Positions 34,423-46,901 are shown, counted from the stretch's first letter. The stretch: 64,000 nt of DNA from Strongylocentrotus purpuratus (GCF_000002235.5 NW_022145607.1:35377029-35441028), one strand, 5' to 3'. Notes: a model not told the origin generated them from the sequence alone. Numbers and translations are program-made.

Positions 34423-35374
34423 AATTCTCGCTACCCTAAATAGGTACGAAAATCTCGAAATTCGCGAGACGAGGTAATTTTCACTCTCTCGGGTCGTCAC
34501 TACAACTTCCGGTATAGAGTCCCATCCCGCTGGCGCTAGCGCCTGTGTTCGCTGTGCAGAGTTTTCACGCACGCTAAAATCGATGCCAATCAGTGTAATT
34601 TGTACAGATTATAATATATGCATTAAATTTAGTTTGTTTTTATTCAATTTGAATATACAATAAAAAGCAAAAAATAGTTTACAGGAAAGATTTTATTTTT
34701 ATTCATGTTTTTTTTCTGTTAATCTAAAAGTAAAAAAAAAATAATTGTCTTAAAATTGTGCATGTAGCGACCAGCGTCACAATCACGAGCAGACGATACA
34801 GTAAACAGTGTAGAGACAACACTCAGTTCATGTATTTCTCGTCAACCACAAAATGGATAAAAAAACAGTTTCGGAACTTAAAAAAATCTTAACGGACAGA
34901 GGAATACCATGCAAAGGAAAGCTTTGGGCAGAATTAGTGACTTTAGCACAAAAGGCCGTTAAACTCTAACGTGAAAGAGAGGGTTGTGATCACGAACTGG
35001 TAAATTTCACCCAAGTCACGGCCTTCATCCACCCCCATTTTTCAGGGTTCTTACGCTTGGAATCATGAGCCCAGCACTGTGCAGCCTCACAAAAGAAAAC
35101 CATCGTCACTGATGTCAAAAGACGCAAAAAACAACGAATGAAATGTTCAAATAAACGTTGAAATATTTGCGAAAAAAAAACAAGACCGAGCAGACGACAT
35201 ATTCGGTGCATACACGTTGTGTGGCGACGGCGTTTTACGTTTGCGCTATCGCGCCTAGTAATATAGCGCCTGCACAGGAAGCTGTAATGTCGAAAAGCTA
35301 TCCCATAATGCAATGCGCGTTTTCAGGATTTTCCCCGGATCTCGGCAGAATCGCTATTTGGGGTAGCGAGAATT
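34423..35374. mobile_element. 952-bp TIR element with a SAP-like ORF
   Basis: The termini AATTCTCGCTACCCTAAATA and the complement at 35,354-35,374 match over 21 bp with one mismatch. The interior contains the short SAP-like frame at 34,853 and, on the other strand, an open frame with a Cys-rich start. It may be an internally deleted derivative of a larger coding element that kept first exons. Confidence 0.7.
34853..34969 (+). CDS. 38-residue SAP-like microprotein inside a transposon
   Basis: ATG to TAA encodes MDKKTVSELKKILTDRGIP followed by CKGKLWAELVTLAQKAVKL. The pattern (basic start, LKxxLxxRG, G-K-x2-E-L) fits the SAP domain, a two-helix DNA- or chromatin-binding module. In known mobile elements and their relatives such a domain sits at the N-terminus of larger proteins. 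Here the frame closes directly after the second helix. It could be a relic first exon or a free-standing DNA-binding peptide. No upstream promoter can be judged. Confidence 0.5.
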   Translation: MDKKTVSELKKILTDRGIPCKGKLWAELVTLAQKAVKL

Positions 35375-35832
35375 ATTTCTAAAGTAGCGATTTTGAGTGA
35401 AATTAGATCTAACAGTTAGACTAGAGTCATTTGTCTAGACTAGTCTAGACTCTAGAATCTAGTAGTTGAGTTTTGTAAAGACTAAAGTGGTAGGTCTAGG
35501 CCGCCCTAGGCAAATTCATGCCAAAAAATATATTAAAAAAATTGACTTGAAAACACATCAGACAATTAGTCTGAACCGAGTCGCGAGTAAATTTGAAGAA
35601 ATTACATTTTTAATTGTTGTAGAGTAAAACCGCCAAACTTCGGATGTTGCCAAGCTTTGGACAAAAATCACTTCAACGGCTTGAACGCAAAATGTGAGCC
35701 TAGCTAGGCACATTCATGGGGCACTAGAGGGCGCTTTGCGCGCGTACGAAAATCTGAATGGCCTTGCTGCGGTGGGTCGGCAATAATCAGCCCAAAACTT
35801 GGATATGGGAGGGTGGAAGGATATATCTTTTT

Positions 35833-37119
35833 ATGCCTCCGCCACCGAAGGTGGTGCCGGAGGCATCATGTTTTCGGGTTGTCCGTCCGTACGTCCGTCC
35901 GTCCCGTTTGACCGTTATCACAATATCTCAAGAACCATTTAAGATTTAAACTTAAGACTCGGGAATAGTATTTATCACCATAGGAAGACGATCTGATTAG
36001 ATTTTGGAGTACGTAGGTCAAAGGTCACAGGTCACAGAGGTCAACTTATGAAATTCCTTGTATTGAGTTTGTTAGCGCGATATCTCAAGAACCATTTGAG
36101 ATTTAAACTTCAAACTTAAGGATAGTATGTATCACCATAGGAAGACGATCTGATTAGATTTTGGAGCACGTATGTCAAAGGTCAAGGGTCACAGAGGTCA
36201 ACTTATGAAATTCCATACATTGAGATTGTTATCATGATATCTCAAGAACCACTGGAGATTTAAACTTCAAACTTAGTGATAGTGTGTATCACTATAGGAA
36301 AACAATCTGATTACATTTTGGAGCACGTAGGTCAAAGGTCAAGGGTCATAGAGGTCAACTTATGAAATTCCATACATTGAGATTGTTATCATGATATCTC
36401 AAGAACCACTGGAGATGTAAAAACTTCAAACTTAAGGATAGTATGTATCACCATAGGAAGACGATCTGATTAGATTTTGGAGCACGTAGGTCAAAGGTCA
36501 AGGGTCACAGAGGTCAACTTATGAAATTCCATACATTGAGATTGTTATCATAATATCTCAAGAACCACTGGAGATTTAAACTTCAAACTTAATGATAGTG
36601 TGTATCACCATAGGAAGACAATCTGATTAGATTTTGGAGCACGTAGGTCAAAGGTCAAAGGCCACAGCGCACATTATGAATGCAAAAACAGCTTGTGATC
36701 GCGTTACCTCAAGAACTGATTGATGGATTCATGCCAAAATTAGGTCATGTTTGTTACTTGCAGAGCCAATGAACTGAGTAGATTCTTGGTTCATAAGGTC
36801 AAAGGTCAAAGGTCATGGGCCCATTATGTATGCAAAAATAGCTTGTGAACGCATTCTCATTAGAACTGACAGATGGATTACTATTTAACTCAGAACATCT
36901 TGCAGAGCCAATGAACTGAGTAGATTTTATGGTCATGAGGTCAAAGATCAAAGGGTCATATATGTATATGAGAAATTGTTTGTAATCACAATATTCTGAG
37001 AACCTGTCAATGGATTACCATTGAACGTGAATTCAATTTTTTTTTTCTGTTTTGGTTTGTAAAATTGCTCTATAACGGAGGCATCATTTTCGACTGCGCG
37101 CAGTCGAATTCCATCTAGT
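35833..37119. mobile_element. ATGCCTCCGCC repeat with internal 157-bp tandem units
   Basis: This insertion starts ATGCCTCCGCCACCGAAGGT with a GTCC-rich head and ends GGAGGCATCATTTTCGACTG plus a short tail. Comparison with the reverse 1.17-kb copy shows the insertion site. I recall very similar sequences in many marine invertebrate genomes, but cannot name the family with confidence. Confidence 0.65.
35926..36712. repeat. 157-bp tandem array, five units
   Basis: TCTCAAGAACCA recurs at 35,926, 36,083, 36,240, 36,397 and 36,556, a spacing of 157, 157, 157 and 159 bp. Each unit also contains GACGATCTGATTAGATTTTG or a close variant and AGGTCAAAGGTCA-like words. More diverged units continue to about 36,980. 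Confidence 0.9.
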
Positions 37120-39729
37120 TTATAATGTTATCTGGTCTTACCCTTAACCATCCTATGTTTAATCTATGTAGAAATAACATGCGAGTACGATAAGAGAAAC
37201 ATCGGGCCCATTACTGATGCAACTTTTAAAATATTAGCCTAGAAATGACCACCAAACAGAAAAAATTGAAATTTTTTCCCGACAAATCTTCATAAAATCT
37301 GATTTATAAACAAGTCACATCTAGGTACACTAATACAAATACGATTTTCTGAAAATTCAGGTATTATTTTTGAAGTTTCTTTCAAGTATATTTCTGCGCA
37401 TTGCAGCGCCAATGTTCTTCACTGCTTCAAAATCACCCTTGATTTTTTTTTTTGCAACGAATTTGTTACGAGGTCCGCGAGTGTTCCCCGTTCCTTGCGT
37501 GTTGAAAGTTTGGTAATACATAGTTTACATTGACTCGCGCACGAAAAAATGGTCGAAAACAAAATGTCAAATGAAGAAATAAACAAGCTTTTGTATAGTT
37601 ATAAGAGTTCTACCGAGGTTTCTTTGTCGATTTAATTTATTATATAGTCTCAATTAGAATTCAGAATTATCTCACTGAAAAGTTAAGAAACCGACGATGT
37701 TCTCGATCGTAGTTATTTTCATTTTGCCAGCAGCCGATCTAGCGTTGTTTGGGCAAAAAGCTAGGCCGCTGCCTTCCCATCGCAAACCTTTCCGAGTCTC
37801 GCTAAAATGGCGCGCTGCGGAGCTCCGAAGCTGCGTTGGTATCGCTGCAAACTCTCAGCCGGCTAGCTCCCCAAGACGGACCATTCGCGGTATGGCGAGA
37901 TTGTGTGTGTGAGGTACGATTTTGGATTCGAGAACGCACGTAATGCAACCGTGCGCGTCATATTCAGCTGTCGAATGTCTACGACCAATTTTACATGTAC
38001 GATTTTTAGTACAGATATTTGGTCAGTTTTCTTCTTATATCTTTGGTTTTACAACATTTAAAAATATAATTTCTTTAAATTTGCTCCTGACTCGGTTCAG
38101 ACTAATTGTGTGATGTGTTTTCAAGTCAATTTTTTGAATATATTTTTTTGCATGAATTTGCCTAGCCTAGCTCAGGCGGGTAACTTGCATGCATTTGATA
38201 CTACTACTAACCTATATCGTTAGTACAAAAAGTTAGGGCAGGTTGCCGTCTGCAAAACTCACAAAAAACATCGAATTCAGAGACAGATTTCAGGTTACCT
38301 AGATTTTTACAGTTCCTTAATAGGGGAGTTAAGGTGTAGAGCCTCTAATATATCGATTACAAACAAATCCTTGGCATATTTCAGGTGGTTTCTGCCAAAA
38401 TTATGGGAGCTTATGAGATACTTTTTCACTCTATCGCGAAAATGTTCTAATGGCGGCCGTTACCACGGACCTAGGGGTACTAGATAGATTCCCCTACCAG
38501 AAGATGGCGCTCTTCCAAGCTTCGGACAGGCAACATTGAGTGTCATTTTGACTACGAAAAAATAGCGCTTTCGTAAGATTTTAGCACCAAAATATTGTAC
38601 GAGTGTTGTGAAAAACACCTTTCTGATAGTTCTATCTTATTTAAATCTACCCAAAACGAAAAAATAATACTTTTTTTCATGAAATCAACACAGTCAAACT
38701 TACCCCCGTCGTACGATTTTGATCCGGTTTCCAAACCTCCGATGAATGCGCACTTTAGCGCGCGCGCTATGTGCTGTACGTGCGCTATACGTGCGCTACA
38801 CATGAACGTCCGAAGGTTAGCAAGTGCGTCCGAAGCTTGGCATGAAAACAGGTTCGGCGGGTAAGTAAATAATTATAGTTTTCCATTTCTTACTAATTTT
38901 CTTTTACATGATATACATAAACAGTATTTGTACAATAATAATATATTTGATCTTTCAATAATTAAAAAAAGAATTTAATGTTTTCCCCCGTTTTGTCTTA
39001 AGTGTCCGAAGTTTGGCGGTTTTACTCTACAACCAAAGATATAAGAAGAAAACTGACCAAGTATTCGTCCTCAAAATCGTACATGTAAAAATGTCCTTAG
39101 ACATTCGACAGCTGAAAATGACGCGCACGGTTGCGTTACGTGCGTTCTCGAAACCATAATCGTACCTCGCACACACACACACCATCGTGGGGAGCTAGTG
39201 GGCTGGGAGTTTGCCATATGCCATATCAATGCACCTTCGGAGCTCCGCAGCGTGCAATTTTAGCGGAACTCGAAAGGTTCGTGGTGGGAAGGTGGCGGGC
39301 TAGCTTTTTGCCAGAACAACGCTAGATCAGCTGCTGGCAAAATGAAAATAACTCAGGGGCGGATCCAGCTTTTTATAAAGGGGGGGGTTGGGGTGGTATG
39401 CGAGGGAGCGTAGCGACCGAGTCCAAGCGAGCGGAGCGAGCGAGGGGGGAGGGTGTGGGAGGGGGGTTTCCCCCCTCCCACAGTAGGGAAAATTTTTGAA
39501 AATCTGTGTGTGAAAATGGCGTTTTCTTGCATCTAAAACACCACTATTTTTGGTATAGAGGTCGTTGCCAAATTAACCCCCATGAAAATTTGTAAAATTA
39601 AGTTGCATTTTCCTGCAATGTAAGGCCTGTTAACAACACAGATACAAAGAATTGGGGACCCTGGAATAAGCACTGTTAGCCTAATACTTTTATTATGAAC
39701 AGCTTGTCACTAATACTCACTGGCAAATC

Positions 39730-40086
39730 TCAGTCAAATATGATGGACTGGCAGAAGAGACGCCTTGGATGTTTCTGTACAAATCCCTGAACTATTTTGC
39801 TGGAACTTAGCTGCAGGGTTGCCTGGTAGTGGATAGCCATGAGGGTGAGTCCAGCAAGCCTCTCTTCCCCCATAGTAGATCGAAGATATGTCTTTACTCT
39901 TCTGAGTGCCGAAAAAGAACGTTCAGCCTCGCAGCTGGTGACTGGAGACGTGCAGCCCAGAATGATCAGCGTCCTGATGTTAGGAAAAAAGTCCTCATCA
40001 GCATGTCCCAGGCAGTCAACCAAGTTCTCAGGAAGCTGAGCTTTGTCCATGTTTTGAAAAAATCTTGTCCAGCTCTGGATCTCTGC
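39730..40086 (-). CDS. hAT transposase, exon 3 with dimerisation domain
   Basis: The exon starts after ATGTTTCAG and reads AEIQSWTRFFQNMDKAQLP, then the hAT C-terminal dimerisation motif CEAERSFSALRRVKTYLR with RLAGLTLMAIH, and ends at a TGA codon (39,730-39,732). The Glu in this region is the likely third catalytic residue. Exon phases agree with exon 2. Apart from the single frame change in exon 1, the gene looks well preserved. Confidence 0.85.
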   Translation of the reverse strand, partial: AEIQSWTRFFQNMDKAQLPENLVDCLGHADEDFFPNIRTLIILGCTSPVTSCEAERSFSALRRVKTYLRSTMGEERLAGLTLMAIHYQATLQLSSSKIVQGFVQKHPRRLFCQSIIFD

Positions 40087-40320
40087 CTGAAACATAAATA
40101 TATTAAATATCACAGTGCTGTCTCTTGGTGTCAAACAATTATTAATATTGAGTACATTCAAGTGCCAACATAAGTATACAACTGTTTTCTGCATGGTGGG
40201 TGTCGATGATCCCGGGGGGATGGGGGATATATCCTCCCCCCCCCCCTTCATGACCCATAAAATCATCCCCCACCCAATATTGAAGGTCATAAGAATAAGA
40301 AAACTGGGAGAAAATGGTAC

Positions 40321-40528
40321 CTTTAAGTTTTCTGGTGAAGGAAGATCTGCTTCCCAGAACATCAGCTCCTGCATCTGTTCGTCAAGAGCCTCTGCGTTAG
40401 TCAGGAGTACGCTCGGAAGAAGTCCCATAATGGACCTCATGCATCGGTTTTCTGGGGAGAATCTTTCTGTCAGACCTTGGCTGAAGCTATCCAGAAAGGG
40501 CACAGCTATCGCTCTCTTGAAATATGTG
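40321..40528 (-). CDS. hAT transposase, exon 2
   Basis: The exon begins after a TTATAG acceptor and completes a Ser codon from exon 1. It reads STYFKRAIAVPFLDSFSQGL and continues to LPSPENLK. The phrase D-T-P-x-x-Y-(F/Y)-(K/R)-R followed by (I/V)PFLD is typical of ZMYM1-like hAT transposases at this position. The donor after 40,321 is GTACCA. Confidence 0.8.
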
Positions 40529-41020
40529 CTATAACCAAAGAGAACAAATGACAATATATTGTCATCATTGGAATATACTATCTTTACAGAACATATAATT
40601 GCATTTGGAACTGTACTGGAGATTGTTGAAGATAACTTTAATTAAAAAGAAATACTATTTCCATGTTACTCAAAAACTGGTAGAAACTATCCATGCCCAA
40701 GGAGAATAATTCCGCATACTGAGGAAGGGGTAGATCCCCCATTTCTTTAGTGACTGACATGGAGCTACTTGTTATATATCCTTTATTAACTAGAAAATAA
40801 TGACAAGCTGTACAAATAATAGAATTATAGAAAACAAAGATGGTTATTTTTAGCAAAAGATGACCCCTCCGAACATTAGGCTCCCATCTTATTGGCTAGA
40901 TTACTGATAATGAGTCATTAAAGTCAGTAGGTATTGTTCCTTAGTATTGCACATTGTCGTCAAGAATGCACAAAATAAAAAAATGAGAAAATATCAATGA
41001 CATACTGGTATAGTATTCAC

Positions 41021-42784
41021 CTTGGTGTATCAGCAGGAACATTAGCTCGATTTCTCTGCACATTGGTCGTTCTTGGAGTTTCCATGCTACTCCCAACGTC
41101 CTCTGCAATTGCACAAGACTCAATGAACCATTCATCCCACACTTCATCGATGTTCACGCGCATGCTTTGGATTTCCTTGGTGACAAAGTCAATGTGACCA
41201 TACGCCTTAAATATGTCACTGTCTCTCTTCTGAAGTTTGACACTTAGTGCCTTTACCGGTTGCAGTCCATTTTTTGAGAACCACCAGTGCGCTGATATGA
41301 GTTCCACTGGTAAGGGAACATCTCAGGCCCTCTGCTTTTACCAGGGTTTCTCTGTTCCAGTCCCAGTCTTCATAGTTCTCATCTTCTCCACTTTCTTCAG
41401 GTGCAGTTGTCAGCAGTGGATAAAGACCTGGTGTCACCATGGAGTGCAAGCAGGTGACAATGTATTTGTACAGAAGCACCAGGGTTTCCAGGCAGTCATG
41501 GCGCTCCACCCATCTCGTCTTACAAAGGCCCTTCAGCTTCTTTACCTTTTGTTCAGGTGCATAAACCTGGAGCACAAACTCCAAGTACCGTTGCCTCTTT
41601 GGGGAGAGTTGAAAGAAGAGGTACAGCTCGTTAATGATCCCAATCACATTGCGCAGTGCCTGAACTTTGCAGGAGCCAGCTACGGCCAGATTCAAGACAT
41701 GTGATCTGCAGTGGGTATAAAGAGCAAGTGGATTCTGGGCCTTGATCTGTGCCTGGGTACCAACATTGCTGCTAGACATTGCACTTGCCCCATCATAAGC
41801 CTGACCTCTAATGTTTTTCACATCTAAACCATTTCTGCGGAGGATGGACATGATAGCCTTCCCCACCTTCTCTCCAGTGGCGCGTCTGAGGTGAATGAAG
41901 TCAATGAAGACTTCCTTGATCTGTGGGTGATCAGCTGTTGACAGATCAAGGAATCTGACACAGACAGAAAGCACCTCTTGGTTGGCATGGGGATCAGTGA
42001 CTTCGTCAGCTATGATGCTATAGAAAGTTGTTTTCTTGAGAGGGTGCAAGAGCTCCTCCTTCAGACATTCTGCTGCTGTTAGGATGATATCATTTTGGAT
42101 AGTCTTAGAGATGTATTTCTGGTTCTTCTTGCCTCTTCGCAGATTTTCATCCAGCACTGGATCCCTGGCAGCTGTGTGTTCCAGTAAAGCCAGAAAGTTC
42201 CCTCTGTTAATTAGGGGGTTGGCTGTGCTGTCATCTCTATGTCCTCTCAAGGACAAACCCTGTCTTGCCAGTAGTAGAATTATTTCCACGATCTCGACCA
42301 GGATGTGACGATTGGTTTCAGATAGTCGCTGAGCCTCATAACTGAGTTTGTTGTCAATTCTAGACTCAGGATTCTGGTAAGTGCTGATAAAAGCCTTTGC
42401 TGTGTCAGTAGCCTGCTTGTGGTACATGTTGGCAGCATGGTTGGTGAGGATGCCATCTTTGCCCTTGGCACGAGCAAACTTGGTGAATGGGACTTTCACT
42501 AGAACTCCAAAAGTACTCTTGTTGCTCTTTGCATACAAGGTACAGTATTTGCAGAAACCACCCTTTTGTGATGGTGAATATACCAGCCATGGGTACTCTT
42601 CAAGCCAGGAAATCTGGAAGCTAACTTTCCAATTGTTGCCGCCCTTTCTAACTTCTTGGAATGCCAGCATGCTGCTCTTGTCAGGCTTGAAATGGTTTGT
42701 CAGGAGCTGAAACTTTTTTGTGTCCGAGAGTTTTGATTTCTCATCTGGAGCAAGCAAACCGACATCAATGACATCAACATCCAT
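41021..42784 (-). CDS. hAT transposase, exon 1 (ZMYM1/DUF4371-like)
   Basis: The first 500 or so residues run from MDVDVIDVGLLAPDEKS through a TTF-type zinc finger (KGGFCKYCTLYA), a DUF4371-like region, and catalytic-core blocks IADEVTDPHANQEVLSV and GQAYDGASAM, to KTRWVERHDCLETL. hAT transposases use a D, D, E triad; the Asp residues in these two blocks are the likely first two. One frame change occurs at the A-run near 41,265-41,275, before the block QPVKALSVKLQKRDSDI. Upstream codons in the same frame, separated by a stop at about 42,802, may be an older N-terminus. The donor after 41,021 is GTGAAT. Confidence 0.82.
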
Positions 42785-43369
42785 GGCAGACTCCTCAAAC
42801 TATAGATTGACATCAGGACTATTACTACAGACTCCACCTGAAGTAGACCCAACCCCACCCCCAGCAGAACTAGGACTGTCATCACTGCAAAGGACACTGT
42901 CACCACTGGTATTTGTATCACCCTGATCAGAAGCCACTTTGTGATCATCCTTCTCAGACCTGTATAAAGGATGTGAAAACACTAACTTCAATAGCTACTA
43001 TTTACTAAACCTGTTCATTATCATGACCATCCTGTAAATGATGAACTAATCCTGCAAACTAAAATATTTGTTAAATGTTGTGTTTTTTAATGAGAAAATA
43101 TAGTTTTTAATCATTGTTACAGCAAATAAAATTACTTAATTTTTGTGGCCCAAAAGGACAACTGCCAAAAAAGTTCATATGAAGCTCTGGGAAATGCAAA
43201 CATAATTAATATTCTATTCTACTGGCCGAACGGGCCATTAAAATTTTCCTACTCACATTCTAAAAAAAATTGTTAATGGCAGTTTGATCACTTTCCTAAA
43301 TATGCCCAAGTATAATTGATTCAATTTTAACTTAAACTAGTCAAAATTAATACAGTAGGTATCATACCC

Positions 43370-43620
43370 GGCAAGGGGGGGGGGGGGCAGGAATACCTGG
43401 CCCAAAAAGTGGTAGGCAAGTGCCGCTGGCAAAAAAAATAGGGGGCATCGCCATCGGCAAGGGGATACTATGAAAAATAGGGGGCATTGGAACGACCGGA
43501 ATGGCAGATTGGAAGGAAAACCCAATGCTTTGGAACAGTTTTTTTTTTTTTTTTTTCATTGACAAGAAAAAACAGCATGCTTTGGAACGTTGTTTTTTTT
43601 TTGTATTTTTTCATCTACAA
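43370..43620. repeat. G- and T-homopolymer-rich tract
   Basis: The tract has runs of G (43,375-43,387) and T (43,538-43,557), and a duplicated word ATGCTTTGGAAC. Frames here are compositional. Confidence 0.6.
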
Positions 43621-44287
43621 GACAAAAAGTGTGATGTACAAGAACGGCTTCGAGCGAAAAAAGGCGATGCAACTCAGCGGCACATACCTACTACCCATTT
43701 TCTAAATGGCATTTTGAACTTAATACCCCCCCCCTCCCCCGGGTTATCATTTAAACATGGTATTATGAAGTATAGTTACTCGGATATGCTATCTACAGAA
43801 GATATGAAACTACTCTGTTATACAGTTATAGAAGAAAAAATCAAAGCATAAGTATAAGAGTTGTATACTTTGTTATTTTGCCGTTGGCTTAGCCTTAGAT
43901 TACTCAGCGATTCATCAATCCCAAAACACGCCTGCGCTCTGGCAGAGAATTTGCACACACACCGTACACAGCTACTCAAATTGCAAGCTGACCAGTCGGG
44001 CGACTGAGCGCCCTTTCCCCGCGAAGCGTGGGCGCTGGATGTGTTTTATTTACTCAAATTGTAGTAATACAACACGTCCGTATTACACCCCCATGTATGG
44101 TAATTTACCCTGTATGCCAACTTTTTTGCATGATTCAAACATACCTTCCAGTAAAAAAAGATGCGAGACTCGATTGCCGCAACTTCTTTGCCCTGTTTGC
44201 TTCCATATTGCTTGTCACTACACTCAGACCAGACTGATAAAAAAGTGAGCAACTTGAACAAGTAATCCAGGAAATGAGCAGCCCAGC

Positions 44288-44515
44288 TCAGCGTGCGTTG
44301 CCAGGTTAAATCTTCACAAAATCCCCACCCAAACGACACTTAAAATATCCCCAAAGTTGCCAAATTTTGACAGAAAATCCCCAAATTCGTTTTTCATAAA
44401 ACTCAATATTATTTTCATTCCCAAATATTTATTTTTCATCCCCAAAGACTTCAACAATCCCCCAATTTTTTTTTTTTTTTTAATGTGGGGATTTTGGGGA
44501 TGAGAATCGGCAACG
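44288..44515. mobile_element. MITE with GTTGCC/GGCAAC termini
   Basis: The left edge (AGCGTGCGTTGCC, then ACAAAATCCCCA) and right edge (TGGGGATTTTGGGGATGAGA, then CGGCAACGCTGG) are imperfect inverted repeats. CCCCAAA words recur inside. It is nested in the hAT transposon. Exact ends and target repeat are uncertain. Confidence 0.5.
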
Positions 44516-44633
44516 CTGGCCTAGCTTGTCACTTCGGCGGTGGCCCATGTCCTCAAAAAAGCTGATGGGGGGGGGGGGCAAGGGACTCTGTGACATTTGT
44601 TCGCCCAACCCCCCCCCCCCCCTCCCCCCAAAA

Positions 44634-44760
<127 letters not shown>

Positions 44761-45699
44761 GAAATAAATACATAGAAATAGAATAAAATAAAATTACAAG
44801 TTTAAAAAAAAAGATAAGATTTAAAAAAATGGTCCCCGGATTTTTTTTTTGGGGGGTTGCAACCCCCCCAACCCCCCCTCTAGATCCGCTTCTGTAACTA
44901 CGATCGAGAACATCATCTGTTTCTTAACTTTTCAGTGAGATAATTCTGAATTCTAATTGAGACTAGGCCTATATAATAAATTAAATCGGCAAAGAAACCT
45001 CGGTAGAACTCTTTTAACTATACAAAAGCTTGTTTATTTCCATTTTGACATTTTGTTTTCAACCATTTTTTCGTGCGCAAGTCAATGCAAACTGTGTATT
45101 ACAAAATTTTTCAACACGCAAGGAACGGGGAACACTCGCAGTCCTCGTATCAAATTCGTTGCAAAAAAAATTTCAAGGGTGATTTTGAAGCAGTGAAGAA
45201 TATTGGCGCTGCAATGCGCAGAAATATACTTGAAAGAAACTTTAAAAATCATACCTGAATTTTCAGAAAATCGTATTTGTATTAGTGTACCTAGATGTGA
45301 CTTGTTTATAAATCAGATTTTATGAAGATTTGTCGGGAAAAAATGTTAATTTTTTCCGTTTGGTGGTCTTTTTTAGTCTCTAGGCTAATATTTAAAAAGT
45401 TGCATCAGTAATGGGCCCGATGTTTCTCTTATCATACTTGCATGTTATTTCTACATAGATTAAACATAGGATGGTTAAGGGTAAGACCGGATAACATTAT
45501 AAAAAAGATATATCCTTCCACCCTCCCATATCCAAGTTTTGGGCTGATTATATGCCGACCCACCGCAGCAAGGCCATTCAGATTTTCGTACGCGCGCAAA
45601 GCGCCCTCTAGTGCCCCATGATCAAATGTGCCTAACATAGCTGCATCACTATCCTGGCTGTGTAGTAAAAGAGGCAACACTGTACTGCAGTGAATTGCA

Positions 45700-45940
45700 G
45701 GCCAGACACGGATCCAAAAGAGAGAGAGAGAGAGGGAAAAGAAGGGAAAGGGAAAGAGGTGAGAAAGGGAAAGAAAGAAGAGGGTGAAAAGAAGGGGAGA
45801 TCAGTTGCGATTATTCCCGCCAACAACGTGTGGATCGAGGGGGGGCTGAAAGGCCCTTGCCTCCCCCAGCAAACTTAAAAGAGAAAGAGGAGAGAAAGGG
45901 AAAGAAAAAAAGAGAAATAAGGAAGGTAGGGGAGATCAGT
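45700..45940. repeat. GA-rich low-complexity tract
   Basis: AGAGAG and GGGAAAGA units in two blocks are separated by a short G-rich piece. No gene. Confidence 0.8.
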
Positions 45941-45947
45941 TGCGATT

Positions 45948-46333
45948 TTACTTCAAAAAGTAGATTCTTTTCTTTATTTCCGTAATGAAATTCATGTTGA
46001 GACACAGAGATTTTTGAAAACTACTAAAAAGTAGCATTTTGAGGACTCAAAGTATTCTGTACCTGTATACGGTGCACCCCGACTTTTGAAGAAAAAAAGA
46101 AGAAAAAAAATCTCTTCCCTTCAAATTAGGAACGTAGCTTTACTTCAAATAGTAGATTCTATTCTTTATTTCCATTATGAAATTCATGTTGACACACAGA
46201 GATTTTTGAAAACCACTAAAAAGTAGCATTTTGAGGACTCAAAATATTCTGTACCTGTGTATACGGTGCACCCCGACTTTTGATTTTTCTCCGACGGAAA
46301 AAAAGTGCACCTTATACACGGAGATTTACGGTA
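45948..46333. repeat. Duplicated fragment of the CCGTAAATCTC element family
   Basis: A block of about 130 bp containing GTAGATTCT..TTTATTTCC, GAAATTCATGTTGA and GGTGCACCCCGACTTTTGA occurs twice in tandem (from about 45,956 and 46,144). The second copy ends at AGATTTACGGTA, the terminus of the element at 50,220-50,850. This is a truncated, internally duplicated member of that family. Confidence 0.7.
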
Positions 46334-46342
46334 CTGTTTTAA

Positions 46343-46470
46343 GCTCTCCATAGGAGCAACAAAGTGTTGCCGATAATTACTGTTTTTAGATCTCCGTCGG
46401 GGCAACAAAGTCTTGCCGTTGATTATTGTTTTTAGATCTCCGTAGGGGCAACAAAGTCTTGCCAATATGT
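46343..46470. repeat. 46-bp tandem repeat, about 2.7 units
   Basis: GCAACAAAGTCTTGCC-type words recur at 46,356, 46,402 and 46,448, each preceded by TAGATCTCCGT or a variant. The period is exactly 46 bp. Confidence 0.85.
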
Positions 46471-46901
46471 ACGGGCTAGCCTCAGGGACTTGCCTAGTAA
46501 ACTCATTTGCAAGTCCAGTTAGTGGAACAATGAACTTACTATCATCTCGTTTAGACGATGGCAATTTCGGCCGCATAAAAGTTGTGTTATGAGCTATAAT
46601 CTGTAGTCAGCGTTAATATGGTGAGGTCAGCGTAAAGGTCAGAGTAGTGACTGCCTGAACAATAGTCGTGTTAGCTACGCCTACCTTTACGTCGACCAGT
46701 TTACTCGTTGATTTATCCAGGAGTAACGCGTTAACACGACAGGAGCGTAGCGTAATTAACCGTGTGGATGCTCTCACTTGGCACTCAGAGGATCTGTGAC
46801 CATTCGCGAGGGTTTTTTTACAATTGAAAATGAAAATTTGATTTTGCACGGTGTAGATGCGGAAGATGGGTTGAGGTCAACTAGTGTGGGCGCCATCACG
46901 T

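Larger units (their letters stand above)
35705..38164 (+). mobile_element. 1.17-kb TAGGCAMATTCATG element, forward copy
   Basis: It starts TAGGCACATTCATG and ends CATGAATTTGCCTA, and is flanked on both sides by the 7-bp repeat GCCTAGC, probably from an 8-bp hAT-like duplication. It is interrupted at about 35,833-37,119 by the CCTCCG repeat. A third, internally shortened copy lies at about 55,031-55,591. Confidence 0.8.
35622..39027. mobile_element. Fold-back-family element GAGTAAAACCGCC, inserted in the 1.17-kb element
   Basis: The termini GAGTAAAACCGCCAAACTTC and their complement lie between TA duplicates (35,620-35,621 and 39,028-39,029). The empty site GTTGTAaAACC is readable at the matching place in the forward copy. 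Its own sequence is about 0.95 kb; the rest is the nested forward copy of the 1.17-kb element. The right-hand terminus continues into CACTTAAGACAAAA, as in the element at 20,659. Confidence 0.8.

Noticed and set aside
34990-35313. Minus-strand frame with a Cys-rich patch considered as a THAP domain
   Set aside because: The spacing of Cys and His residues cannot be matched convincingly to the THAP pattern.
35926-36712. 157-bp regular repeats considered as a CRISPR-like array
   Set aside because: The units are contiguous tandem copies with no unique spacers, in an animal genome, inside a transposon-like insertion.
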